Below, piece by piece: positions 53,450-64,000 of a stretch of DNA of 64,000 nucleotides. The translations under genes and the position numbers were made by a program. The notes under the pieces are model-generated. The model did no database searches and was not told where the DNA came from. It was given only the letters and a program-made list of their open reading frames with translations. The stretch comes from Nymphaea colorata (lineage: Eukaryota; Streptophyta; Magnoliopsida; Nymphaeales; Nymphaeaceae). How positions within the stretch are numbered: position 1 is the first letter of the stretch; each line of letters starts with the position of its first letter. The stretch spans positions 6,541,205 through 6,605,204 of the forward strand of contig NC_045138.2 of assembly GCF_008831285.2 (NCBI RefSeq), written 5' to 3'.

Positions 53450-54060
53450 TTTCCACCAAAGCCAATCCCCAATATAAACTTATTACATAATTCATATCCA
53501 AATTCAGATATAGATCCAGTCCAAAAACTCATATAGCCACCAATAACAAAGCCCTATATCTACATCTAGATCCAAATCCCAGCTGTAGCATCAAAGCAGA
53601 TCCCTAGATAAGGTTTCATATCCAAAATCTAGCTTTAGGATCCAAGGCAAAGCCATAGATCCAAAATAGTGCCCAGGTCCAAATCAGACATTCATATCCA
53701 AACTTAGATCCAAAATAGAATTTCAGATCCGAATCAAGATCCAAATCTAACTTCAAACCCAATCCAATTATGAGGCTTGGCTGCAATTTAGAGCTGATCT
53801 GGATCTAAGACCCAAAATCTATCCATGTTATTGTTTGGATCCTAATCCTCGCTTTGTATCCAAAATTAAATCCAATTCCATATTTTTTACTCAACCCAGA
53901 TCCAAAGATGTGATTAACATCCAAATCTGCAATTCCAGATCCGAATCAGAGACTCAAATCCAAAACTATGATTCTAGATCAATTCATAGATTTTGATCCA
54001 GATTCAGTTCTAATCTGCACTTTAGGTGCATTTCTAGATTCATATCCATTGCTTGTTTCC
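53450..54060. repeat. Degenerate TCCAAATC/AGATCC array
   Basis: The words TCCAAATC, AGATCCA and ATATCCAAA recur dozens of times at irregular 10-30-bp spacing over ~600 bp. The complementary vocabulary (GGATTTTGGATTT) appears at 52770-52900 and 56740-56880, so the array may be an amplified piece of that repeat. Confidence 0.6.
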
Positions 54061-54719
54061 ATTTCCAACTCAAAAATTCTAATGTCGACCTGGCTTAGTA
54101 TTTTGATCTAGTTCATATCCAAATCCAAGTCACAGACCCTTTTCAGGCCCAAGGATTGAGACATGGTCATTTCCAAACCATTAAATTTCAGTTCAAAATC
54201 CTCGAAAATGCCCTTAAATGTTCCCAAGATATCGTTGAATTTCCCAAATGCACTTGATTTTGTCAAAATATCTTTTATTTTTCCCAAAAACTTCATTTTT
54301 TTGATAAAAAATCCCAAAATGCCCTTTTTTTTTTCCTCTCTGAACAAGGCCGAGAGCTAACACAGCAGGACCTAACATCATCACAAGAGCAAAGCCCGCT
54401 TTTTAAGTGCTTTGTACATCACAAGCAATATGGTGATGTATGCCTACTTGATTGGCTAGGTAGGTTTTTGGGCCTTGTGTGCATTTCTTTGCTATTTAAG
54501 ATAATGGGCTTGGCCCATCTATTCCAGTTCAGTAGCCGATGGGTGACTGGGAAATTATAATTTTTGCCTATCTGCTTTTTGTTGGAACTCCAACTATTTC
54601 CTGGCCACCCTGAATGAGCGAAAGATTCACTCCTATCACCACGAGCGAGGCCCAAAGATTCATCCCTATCACCTGCAGCTTACGTTGATGTTGGTGGTGT
54701 CAATTTAGTGAAAGAGGGA
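54061..54719. other. Gene-free stretch
   Basis: A T/C-rich segment (54160-54350) and a less AT-rich segment (54360-54690) carry no recognisable coding. Confidence 0.35.
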
Positions 54720-55190
54720 GAATGAATTCAACATCTGCTGTTGGTGGTTTCATTATGGATTTTTCATATTTTTGTTTGTATCAAATATTTATAAAGATTA
54801 TTATGAAACAAAGATTGTATCAATGTTTATGTTTGAAATTCAAATTTGTAGTTGATATATATCTTGCACCCACAATGGCCATGGTCATTTCTATGCATAA
54901 TGCAAACTGCTTCATTTAACAGCCACGTTGTTAATTGTGACTGGTAAGAATGTTTGATATGCCACGGTCTTTACCTTGCCCGAAAGCCAATAGCCACCAA
55001 GGCTACAACCACAGCTCCCTTATCTAGTGGGCTGGGGAAACAGGCTGGCTGAAAAGGCATTCAGCCATAGTTTTCAGGCCTATGCCTATAGTGCCTTTGA
55101 AGAAAGAGGGTTCTCCCTCGAAACTGGATTCTCTACACTCATTTATATATTTAAAAAAGACATGAACTAAATTATGTTCACTGAAGACAT
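54720..55190 (+). repeat. Composite repeat family, member 2
   Basis: TATCAAATATTTATAAAGAT, TATGTTTGAA, CACAATGGCCATGGTCATTTC, ACAACCACAGCTCCC and CTCATTTATATATTTAAAAA match 36530-36860 and 57200-57500 in order. Confidence 0.6.
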
Positions 55191-55689
55191 GAAGCTGGAT
55201 TAACTGAAGGCTTTTGAAATTTATTTTTGCTAAAACTTGCGGACACCATTTACTATTTTAATATTGATGAGAATTTGATCAGCCATTCAACAATATTTTG
55301 ATTGTTTGGTGCGAACCCTTATGTTGGTAGTTAAGAAGTGCATGTGTGTGCGGAGCCTTGAGTGCATGTACACTTCTTTCATTGTAGTATCCTTTTTTTC
55401 CTTTGAATATATATATATATATATATGTTAAGGTCGACTCATTTGTTAAACAAGTGGAGCTCGGGCTTAAATTAGAATTTGAGTTTGTAAATAAGTCGCA
55501 TATATAATGAGTAACAGCAAGAACGGCCAGAATGCTCATGTTGCAGAAAATTTTTAGTGGTCCTGACCATGTTTAGTCCTAATGCAATGCTAGAGCGGAT
55601 TTATTTTTGCCTTGTTATAATTCAAGAATATGCACGTTGATTCCATTTTCAAGCTGATATGAATTCAACCTGGTGCTTAGTTGTTGCAT
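55191..55689. other. Gene-free stretch with (TA)n
   Basis: A TA tract lies near 55408-55426. Nothing else was recognised. Confidence 0.35.
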
Positions 55690-56095
55690 GATGTTATAAT
55701 TCCATTAGCTCAGACATCTCAACCTTCAAGTCAACCTCCACCAAACCAGACACATACAGTGGTGACTAGGTCTATGAACGGCATTAAAGTACTTAAGGTC
55801 TACACCACTGCTATGCATCCATTACCTATTGACATGATCCAACAAAGCCTGGTCACCACATTGGCAAGATGCAATGGTCTAGAAATATAAAGCTCTCCTT
55901 ACTAACCGAGCATGGACTCTTGTGTTTTGTGTCCACACAATCAAAATGTGGTTGGCTGCAAATGGCTTTTCAATATGAAGTGCAAGGCAAATGTATCCCT
56001 TGAACATTACAAGGTTTGCCTTGTACCAAATGGATACACTCAAGAAGAGGATGCTACATCTAGACATTTAGTCTCATAGTGAAGCCCACAACCAT
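55690..56095 (+). pseudogene. Ty1-copia polyprotein scrap 2 (linker and start of RT)
   Basis: HTVVTRSMNGIKVLKVYTTAMHPLP is the TRSK.GI linker of copia elements. Across frame changes it continues with WQDAMV, YKALLTNRAWTLV (the W..AM..E..AL..N.TW.LV block) and LVPNGYTQEEDATS, then VKPTTI (the LVAKGY.Q..G.DY...FSPVVK..T block opening the reverse transcriptase). Stops at 55888 and 56068 and frame changes show decay. The catalytic YVDD region is absent, and a GAGA block follows directly. Confidence 0.7.
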
Positions 56096-56099
56096 CTGG

Positions 56100-56187
56100 G
56101 AGAGAGAGGGAGAAATTTTTAGACAAATTGAATTGATAGAAGAAAAAATAGCAAAAGAGATAGAAAGAAAGATTTTAAGTGCAAAAT

Positions 56188-56225
<38 letters not shown>

Positions 56226-56350
56226 AAAGAGAGGGGAATCGCAAAGAAAGAGAGAGAGATTATTAAAAGAGTGGGAAAAAGAGATTTTGAGAGAGAAATC
56301 AAAGTGAGAGAGGGAGAACCAAACAAGGAAGGCACTCAGAGAAATTAAAA
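56100..56350. repeat. Degenerate GAGA-rich block 3
   Basis: Purine-rich, with a pure GA run at 56187-56221. It follows the copia scrap exactly as the GAGA sequence does at 40500. Confidence 0.75.
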
Positions 56351-56499
56351 GATATGGATAAATAAAAAAGAAAGAGATAAAACTTGTGCTCGTTGCCTCC
56401 CTTATTGTCTCTTTTGTACCAATAAGGGGCAGATTTCACCTCCCTAGCCTTCAAGGCCTTTTTTCATATAAAATACATTAAAACATGAAAATCATTTTC

Positions 56500-56890
56500 T
56501 AAATGTGTATTTAAAAGGAGTAAAAATGATTTTCGTTACAAACGGGGCCAACTCCGTTTTAAATTATTTCGGACTCGTTTTATATCTGGATTGGGTTCAA
56601 TTGGTCGCCGATGCATTTTGCTGAGTTCTTTAAGCTCAAAAACATTTTTTTGGGTGCGAGGATGAGACATAAAACAAAGGGAAGGTTTGTGAACGCGTGT
56701 GGTGCTCGATAGCATCAAATTTTGTCGTTTTGGTCTTAGTTTTGGATTTTGAGTTTCAAATTCTCGATTTAGATCTAAACTTGGCTTTTGCATCTAATTT
56801 AGATCCGAGAGTTGGATTTTGGATTTGAATCTCACTTCTAAATTTGGGTTTTGAAATTGAACTTTGTATTTGGGTTCGGAGATGGGTCTA
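56500..56890 (+). repeat. Dispersed repeat pair with 52540-52910, copy 2
   Basis: It is the counterpart of 52540-52910 with the same order of words, here lying between two GAGA blocks (56100-56350 and 56990-57190). Confidence 0.6.
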
Positions 56891-57179
56891 GAGATTCATT
56901 TTGGAACGAATAGTCGCGAACTCGAAAATAATTGAGAATTTCTTTTGGGTGAAAATAAAATACAGTTTTTTCAAAAAAAAAAAAAGGTGATAACAGAGAG
57001 ATAATAAAAGAGAGAAAAAAAAGATTTTAATTTAGAAATCGAAGAATGAGAGAGAGGGGGGTAAAGAGAGAGAATGATTAATAACGGAGAAAAAAAAGAG
57101 ATTAATTAAAAGAGAGAAAGAAATTTTAAAAAAGGGATAAATTGAGGTGAGGGAGATAAAGATTAACAAGAGAGAGAGA

Positions 57180-57674
57180 GAGTTGGTGGTGCAAAAATAG
57201 ATTTTTGATATTCTATATCGTATCAAATATTATAAAGATAATTATGCAAAAAATATTGTACCAACTTTTATGTTTGAATTAATATATATATATATATACA
57301 GCCACATTGGCCATGGTCATTTCTGTGGGTAATGCAAAAATATTCTGTGGTTGTGACATGTGACAGCCAAGGTGTTAATTGTGACTATGACAAATGATTT
57401 GATACTCCTAAGAGCCACAGTGTTTACCTTGCCCTAAACCCAATAGCCACAAAGTCTATAACCACAGCTCCCTCATTTAGTGGGCAGGTGAAAGAGAGTG
57501 GCTGAAAATACGTAAGCCATGGTTTTCATGGCCTATTACCCAGGGTGTGGTTGTGGCTGATGGCATATTCTGTAGTTGTGCCTTTGAAAATCACCACCGG
57601 TATAGGCCTGATACCCGTGCTAATACCAGGTAAAATTATCACTGGTGTACTTTTTTATTTTTTTTGTCCTAGTG
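57180..57674 (-). mobile_element. Composite repeat member 3 ending in a CACTA-like terminus
   Basis: 57180-57560 has the TTGGTGGTG, TATGTTTGAATT, GCCACATTGGCC and AACCACAGCTCCC modules. The right end reads TGTCCTAGTG at 57665-57674, i.e. CACTAGGACA on the minus strand, preceded by short ACCGGT/ACCAGG-type subterminal words, as in plant CACTA (En/Spm-like) elements. The opposite terminus and the 3-bp target duplication were not found, and no transposase was seen. Confidence 0.45.
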
Positions 57675-60258
57675 AGGTTAACTTCCATGAAACTATATCA
57701 ATTGCTTAGGTCTTTTAGCTTCTAGGGTCTATTTCTTAGTTCAAGATCCCTCTTATAGCAGCCCCCAAAAAAATGGCTCATTGTGCATTAGAAACAAAAC
57801 AATGTATAGGAAATAGTTTTTAGAGTATGACAAGTAGATCTGATATGCTTCTTTCTCAGGAATCTATGGCACACAGGAACACATGCATTATCGTGTGTGT
57901 TGCACCAAGTAGATGTAGCTAGAGACGCAAATGTGAAAGTGAGTTATAGATCAAGTCATGACTGAGCCTGTCTAATTTGATGTAGCATAGTTAACCTTGG
58001 TAGGGTCAGCTAAAAGTTATTCCTGGATTCAACTAGCTCAAAAGATCTGACATGTAAGGCTGGTGTGTAAGTGTGTTGAATTGTTCTATGAATTTGCCCT
58101 AGTTTACAAGATAGATTCATGGGATAGTAACAGTTTGTTATGGTTGCCAAATGGTTACCATATGTACCTACACTTGAGTCTTTGCTCCACTGTTCTCCAA
58201 TGTAAATTTACAAACAACTTAATGCTAAACCCTAGATTCAACTAAAGTCCTCCTTAGGAACAGAATGTAAGTACAATAATATTCATTTAATTTTAACCAT
58301 GTCAGTTTCATATTAATTTATTTATTTCATCAATGTTTCTTTGGTAATGCCAAGAAATCATAAAAAAGAGCCTAACTGATCAACGTTCACCAAAATTTCC
58401 CGCACTAATATCGTTGTCAAATTGTTGTAAATGTACATATTAAAAAGCCATAAAAGGGTACCGTGTAGATGTGATCTCATGGTCCCTAAGTTACAAGAAA
58501 AAAATGTGACTTGTTTTCTAATTATACCTATAGATCTGATTCACAAATCAGACTTCAATGATTTTTTTTTTTATAGATTTCTGCAATCCGAACATAGCCA
58601 TATGTAATTAGATGTCTAAAATATTTATTATCCTGGAAAATTTCCCTATAAAGTGAGAATAGTCCTTACAGGGGAAATAAACCTGAAAATGTGTAATTAA
58701 TAATGTTTGGTCTATCACAAAGAAAATGGCACTCTTGTCATCAGTTTGACTTTTATTGGTGTTCTATTAAAACTTCACAAGTGTCCTTTTTGCTTTAGTA
58801 TGTATGGCATCCTGAAGAGGATAAAACTCCCCTCCTTTTCCTCTACCTCAGGGTCTATGTCTGTTTCGAAACCTGGATGGGAAGCAGTCAATATACACCT
58901 CAACTAGAATATAGTGTATTCACTCTTTGCAGTCCAGAAGAATAAAACCCATGAGAGTTGAACTAGTGACTGAACTTTCGCCAGCACATCAGTCCGTCCA
59001 GAGAAACTACATGTTAGACGATTAAGAGACCCTAGGGACTCTCCAAACCCTCAACAATTTGATTTACTTTCTCAGTTAGGACGTTCAGTAATAGCTATCA
59101 CATTGTATTCTCACCACCGCCGTAATTTATCCTATAACTGTGACATATACTTTATAAATTTTTGGTATTTGATTTTTTTTATTGTTTTTAGCCGTGAAAA
59201 ACTAGTTAATGCTGGGACAACGTTAAAAGAAATAGTTTCTAAAAAAAAAAGAAAGAAAGACCACTATTGATTCCTCAATTGGGATTCTTGCAAGTCTGAC
59301 TGCTTCGGTTCAGTTTTTATCATAAAATCCAAGTTCAGTGACATATTTAAGTTGTTGCAATAGGCTGATCATGCAAATGAGTTGAATTTCAACTTTATAC
59401 TGGCTTTGGTCCAATTGAATTTGGATTAAGATTTGGTGAGCAACCAAAAAAAAAAAAGAAAAAAGTTTCAAATTTATATCAGAATGGCTAAATCAGAAGT
59501 ATGCATACTGTCAACTAAAATCAGATTACTGACCTTTTGCCATTGGATTCAGATTCAGTGCGCGCTCAACGCGCAGCATGCCTATTACTGGATAAACTAA
59601 TTAGACCTGCATCTCGTTGGACTACAATATTTCTATTCCAGCTATATATGAAAAGTGCCAATAACTAATATTTAGATTGGAAGTAATAGCCAAAACCTGC
59701 AGGAGATTACAATTATATCCCTTTAGAAATTTTAAGAGGAAGAAGAAAATATGAGGCATCTGAAGCAGATTTGAGTTGTGTGTGCCGTTAGGTGCATAAA
59801 ACCCATGTACCCAATAAGATTAGGGAGACATTTTGGTAATTTTTTTTTTTAAATATCCTTTCTGGTCTTTTTACTTTTTTTCAATTTTCATTTTGATGTT
59901 TACATAAGTTTTCTTTTCTATGTGAACTGCGGGTATTTTCATCATAACCATCCTAACGTACAAAAAATTTGTGCACCAATATAGACCAGGTTCACTAATA
60001 AAAGGTATGCTGAACTACACACTAGTATGACACATATAAGAATGCGGTTCATTTTATGAACTTTGTATTTTTGTCCTTGCTTAATGGAAAATTAATTTAA
60101 AACGAAAGCTTTAAAAATGATATTATCGGTTATAATAATGATGATCACGTGCGACTACGGGCAACATATGTTTGGCACCGCGTTTGCTAGTTAGGACTTG
60201 ATTTACGAATTTTTTCATCTTCATTTTAATATCATTTGTCAGTGACATACAAGTTCAA
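57675..60258. other. Gene-free stretch; part matches 36940-37120
   Basis: 58510-58710 shares AATTATACCTATAGATC, GAAAATTTCC and GAAAATGTGT.ATTAA with 36945-37115. Otherwise AT-rich sequence with homopolymer runs. Frames such as 58707-58907 (66 codons) have no recognisable features. Confidence 0.4.
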
Positions 60259-60681
60259 GGAGACGTAAATGATTGGGGTTGGCGAATTTTCCGGATTTAT
60301 TTATCTGCAATTGTAGATCTTGCCAACCTGTAGAGAAAAACACGGTCAAAATTAAGCAACTAGAAACTTAAAAAATTGGCAAGTAGAAATAAAAAAAAAA
60401 AAACGCTTCCCCGAAGGTTCATGCATGCATCCAATGTAAAAGGAATCCGACAAACTTGATCAGAAAGGGTAAATCTCTAGAAGACTAAACAAAGAAGATT
60501 GGGGTTGAGAGACTTTTCGGGATTTATTTAGCACCCATCATGGACCTTGCCAGCCCTTAGAGCACATGTCCAAAAATTAAGTGGTGGGCAGGCTGATGGG
60601 TTTATTCTATTTTATAAAATCAGCAACTATAACGTAAAGAAAGAGGAAGAACTAGGTGAATAAATAAAGGGGAAGACCTTA

Positions 60682-60728
<47 letters not shown>

Positions 60729-61570
60729 TGATGGGATTTGGTAACCTTATCTTTATACAGTCCCGTTTTTTGAAATCACAACATGTGAAACTAGAGCAGG
60801 GAAAAGAGATGGTCCAATATTAGCTTTCGCCTCCAATATATATTTTTTAAAATTGTCTGCGAACCTAAACGTCTAGGTGACGTAGAAGATTGGGGTTGGG
60901 GATTTTTCCTGATTTGTTTGATCAGCAATTATGGATCTTGCCAACCTGTAGAGAACATGAGCGCACCATGCTCCAAATAATATTCTAATATATTGGAAGC
61001 TGGGCTACAAGTGGCATGTTTCCAGTTCCTGGCTTCATTTTTCAACGTCAACTGCTCCCAAGAGCCAGCAAATTCGCAAGCTCATCTGCGTTGGAATTCA
61101 TCAAACTTAGTCTATCAATAAATGGAAGTAGTTGTCAAGATATAATGGCTTTAGACATATTTTGATCTCAATTATTAGCTTGGTTCACCTAACAAATTAT
61201 TTTTAAGGTAATATCTAAATGGTTAGACTGTTAAAAAAATGTTGAACATTGCATTTAGACATACGTAATTGTTCCTTTGCTAATGTTATACTTATTTCTC
61301 TCTCTCATATATATATATATATATATGACGTTGTGCCCAACTTAACATTATGAGAAAGGTTGGATCTGGCTAATGGATTCAATATGTAGATTTGCAATGA
61401 GTCCGAATTTGACTGTTAAATGCAGCAATTTGTTTGTAGCTAATGAAATCAGATAAACAGAAGATTAACATGAAATGTCACCAATCTGATAACAGGAACT
61501 CTAAGAGACTTAGAAGGCTTGTGTTAGGGATCTTTCCACCAGATTTATTTAGCAGCAACTAAATATAACT
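60259..61570 (+). repeat. Four spaced copies of a ~95-bp motif
   Basis: Copies start near 60259, 60494, 60877 and 61502. Shared words in order: GATTGGGGTTG, TTTTCCGGATTTATTT (variable), CAGCAATTATGG and CTTGCCAACCTGTAGAGA. The fourth is weakest. Spacers of 140-530 bp are unrelated, apart from a (CT)n(TA)n tract at 60681-60728. The array lies directly upstream of NLR2 and is absent before NLR1. Confidence 0.65.
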
Positions 61571-61634
61571 AATTTAATTTCTTCTTTAGCTCTACTTAAT
61601 AAAAACATGTATGATTGAATATTTTTGTTATGTG

Positions 61635-62061
61635 CTCCAGTATTATAAGCATGTTTCACCTGATTGAAGAGAAAAACAGGTCACACTATATGGCTAATGG
61701 GTAAATTCATGTGAATGGTATAAACATCTAGAATTGGAGAAAAAAGAAGCAGCAATTTGAATGAAGCTAGTCCGGATGGGAGAAAGAGCCGCCTATGGAA
61801 TTGATGAAAGAACGTGGATACCAAGGGCTGGATATATTTTTATATTAAACCCACTTGCTGTCATGTAACATAAATTAAAAGGAGAAGAGAGAGCTGTCGC
61901 ATCTACTCTCTACCACCGGCAAGCCAACCATGTGGTGGTGGAGGTAGTTGTCAACGGTAATTCTGACAGCATGGTCTTTATATGTTGGCTATTTGCCTTT
62001 CTTCCCACACTTGAAAATTGCTTCTCTTCCTCTTGCTCCATTTATTGAGAAACCAGCAAAG
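61635..62061 (+). promoter_or_regulatory. Promoter and leader of NLR2
   Basis: CCAGTATTATAA, GATTGAAGAGAAA and AAATTAAA, then the CTTGAAAATTGCTTCTCTTCC leader, match the NLR1 upstream region 42060-42398 in order. A TTTATAT at 61977-61983 is the likely TATA box. The frame before the ATG is open back to a TAG at 61945 but contains no ATG. Confidence 0.55.
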
Positions 62062-64000
62062 ATGGTAATGGTGATCGACACACTTGCAGAAACAGCTATT
62101 TCTAACCTGTTGGGGGCTGTAACCAGTTTGTTGAAAGAGAAGGTGGACCTCATACGGAATGCCAAAGACGATCTCAGAAAGCTCAATAGGAAGCTGGAAC
62201 GGTTGCAGAAGGACCTCAAAGCCACGGATTGCAAGCCGTTTTTCAGCACTGAGCGTGACAGAGATCTAGAGATAGAGCTGAAGGACATTTTCTACGATGC
62301 ACAGGACATCATCGAAGAATACCAAAACATAGTTTATCTCAGCAAAAGGGAGAAGGATTCTATGACTTCATTGAACAAGGTAAGAAAGCCCTGGATCACT
62401 CTGTGCTCTTGCTTTAAAGAACATGTATCTGCTTCTTACCAACTAGGCAATGAAATTAAAAAGATAAACCAAAGGCTTGATGAAATAGAAAACGATAGTA
62501 AAATGGTGGATTTGCTCAATACAACACCAAAAGAGAGTGGTGGTGGGGGTCCTATTGGTGATGAACATAACAATCCTCCAGAGACAACCCATCACATAAG
62601 TACTGCACAACCACCCATAGGCAGGGCAAACGATAAGGAGAAAGTAAAAGAACTATTGTTTGATGGCTCTACGGAGAATAGTGTGTTAGGAAGACGTGGT
62701 GTTTCTATTGTATCCATTGTAGGTCAAGGTGGGATTGGGAAAAGTACTCTTGCAAAAATGGTTTTTAAGGAAGCCGAAGAACAGTTCGGGAAACACAGAT
62801 GGTGGGTTTGTGTTTCAGATAAGCCAAACCGTACAGGTTTGCTGCAAAAGATACTAAAGGAAGTATGCAAGGAATCAGAAAGAGAACTTGAGGGTATCAC
62901 TTCCTTGAGTGACTTGTGCACACAATTACAGAGTGAGCTCTCGAAGAGCAGGTTTTTGTTGGTCTTAGATGATGTGTGGGAATTAGGTTGGTGGACGGGA
63001 GAGATAGAGAACACCCTGATGGGAGGTGCAAAGGCGAGCAAGATTTTGATCACCAGTAGAAATGTTGAAGTATCCCAAGGGATTGGTGCTAAAATGCATA
63101 AATTACCAGAAATGACTTTCGAGGAAAGTTGGAGGTTATTTCTGGATGTGGCATTGAAAGAAGAAAGTGAGTTGGTGAGTCACAATTTGAAAGGTATTGG
63201 GGAGAGGATCGTGGCCAAGTGTGGTGGGTTGCCGCTTGTAATCCAAACGGTAGGGTCCTTAATGCGTACAAAAAGGATGACCAAAGCTGTCTGGGAAAGC
63301 ATTGAGAAGAGTGAGATCTGGGAATGGAAGATGCCTGCCTCATCACCATCTTCTGAAATATATGGTAGCATTCTTCCTGGTCTCATGCTGAGCTATGATG
63401 GCTTGTCACATGATTTGAAGAGTTGTTTCACGTATTGCTGCATTTATCCAAAGGATTATGAGATTGAAAAGGGGAGTTTGGTAAAACAATGGGTGGCAAA
63501 TGGATTGATTGTCCAAAAGAAAGGCATTGATGTGGAAGAGACGGCAAATAAATATATTGATGATTTGATAAATCGGTGTTTGTTTGAAGAAACTGAATAT
63601 AAGGAAATCAAACTGCATGACATTTTGCATGACCTTGCCTCGTATATAGGTGGAAAGGAATATACCCATGCCTTTGCTACTGGGCACACCCGCCATCTAT
63701 CACTACTTGGTGTATATGATGCAGAAGCGGCCATGAACTATAATGCCTTAGGAGCAGCAAATAAGGTGCGGACATTGTTGACTGAATACTTGTCATTGTT
63801 GGAATTAACCAATTTCAAGTGGTTGAGGATGTTGTCGTTGATTAGTTGTCAGATGGATGAGCTACCAAACTCCATTGGATGCCTTTCACTTCTAAAATGT
63901 CTCGATCTATTCCGGTCTCAAGTGAGACGATTGCCCAAGTCAATTGGCAAACTCTGTAACTTGCAAACATTGGATTTAAGTTTTAGTCAAATTGAAGAGT
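62062..64000 (+). CDS. NLR2: CC-NB-LRR immune receptor (3' end outside window)
   Basis: A paralogue of NLR1, open without a stop from ATG 62062 to the window edge (646 codons seen; the family is normally 900-1,300). CC ~1-150, with DAQDIIEEY at 79-87. NB-ARC: P-loop VGQGGIGKST 220-229 (Lys227), RNBS-A WWVCVS, kinase-2 FLLVLDDVW (Asp303-Asp304), RNBS-B SKILITSR 326-333, GGLPL 388-392, RNBS-D CFTYCCIYPKD, and LHD at 518-520. The first LRRs follow (WLRMLSLISCQMDELPNSI, LPKSIGKLCNLQTLDLS). It differs from NLR1 by short insertions before the P-loop and in the CC tail. Every NB-ARC motif is intact and the promoter region is shared with NLR1, so this part looks functional. The same orientation as NLR1, ~16 kb downstream, indicates tandem duplication. 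It cannot be judged whether it carries the 120-bp LRR array. Confidence 0.9.
   Translation, partial: MVMVIDTLAETAISNLLGAVTSLLKEKVDLIRNAKDDLRKLNRKLERLQKDLKATDCKPFFSTERDRDLEIELKDIFYDAQDIIEEYQNIVYLSKREKDSMTSLNKVRKPWITLCSCFKEHVSASYQLGNEIKKINQRLDEIENDSKMVDLLNTTPKESGGGGPIGDEHNNPPETTHHISTAQPPIGRANDKEKVKELLFDGSTENSVLGRRGVSIVSIVGQGGIGKSTLAKMVFKEAEEQFGKHRWWVCVSDKPNRTGLLQKILKEVCKESERELEGITSLSDLCTQLQSELSKSRFLLVLDDVWELGWWTGEIENTLMGGAKASKILITSRNVEVSQGIGAKMHKLPEMTFEESWRLFLDVALKEESELVSHNLKGIGERIVAKCGGLPLVIQTVGSLMRTKRMTKAVWESIEKSEIWEWKMPASSPSSEIYGSILPGLMLSYDGLSHDLKSCFTYCCIYPKDYEIEKGSLVKQWVANGLIVQKKGIDVEETANKYIDDLINRCLFEETEYKEIKLHDILHDLASYIGGKEYTHAFATGHTRHLSLLGVYDAEAAMNYNALGAANKVRTLLTEYLSLLELTNFKWLRMLSLISCQMDELPNSIGCLSLLKCLDLFRSQVRRLPKSIGKLCNLQTLDLSFSQIEE

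Noticed and set aside
62062-64000. NLR2 as a truncated pseudogene
   Set aside because: Codon-by-codon reading shows no stop or frameshift up to the last base; it simply runs off the window.

Overview
The window is nuclear DNA of a flowering plant. It is AT-rich, full of (TA)n, (CT)n and (GA)n microsatellites and broken transposons, and its only large intact reading frames encode coiled-coil NB-LRR immune receptors (CNLs). Long intergenic repeats, TATA boxes ahead of the MATE-derived starts, plant LINE, Ty1-copia and Ty3-gypsy fragments and a CACTA-like end all fit. The species cannot be fixed from sequence alone. All duplication and identity statements were made by eye.

Layout. 1-2347 is a large inverted duplication of the promoter and 5' end of a MATE (DTX-type) transporter gene: two MATE-coding arms face each other across a 48-nt loop, and only the left promoter keeps its TATA box. 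2348-9480 holds a foldback element with ~120-bp repeat units (3480-5587, with a shortened relative at 8640-9480), a complete ~790-bp palindrome (6440-7230) and a Ty3-gypsy integrase relic. 9945-11098 is a third copy of the MATE promoter and 5' end, without the inverted arm. 12.2-24.2 kb has no intact gene: duplicated blocks, an inverted minisatellite, an antisense NLR scrap, pyrimidine tracts, a GC-rich island and several dispersed repeats. 24456-28699 is a second copy of 1310-5587; it stops abruptly against a 3' NLR fragment (28700-29366). The 3' flank of that fragment (29367-32155) is duplicated downstream of the main NLR (46690-49295). 32-41 kb is nested repeats: an inverted repeat (32000-32640 with 38700-39310), a 3'-less LINE, a direct duplication (35230-36660 with 39485-40875) and copia scraps.

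Genes. NLR1 (42399-46148, + strand) has full CC and NB-ARC domains and a C-terminal LRR block made of almost homogenised 120-bp units, each coding two 20-residue LRRs. A net 10-bp deletion shifts the frame, so the old C-terminus (46136-46666) lies in another frame. 49-61 kb is again repeats and relics. NLR2 (from 62062) is a paralogous CNL, open to the window edge.

The two receptors share leader sequence, of which further copies lie at 32155-32260 and 41000-41115, so this is an active NLR birth-and-death cluster. The most unusual structure is the MATE inverted duplication: from its surviving promoter it would give a transcript folding into a ~380-bp hairpin, a candidate small-RNA locus aimed at MATE transporter mRNA.
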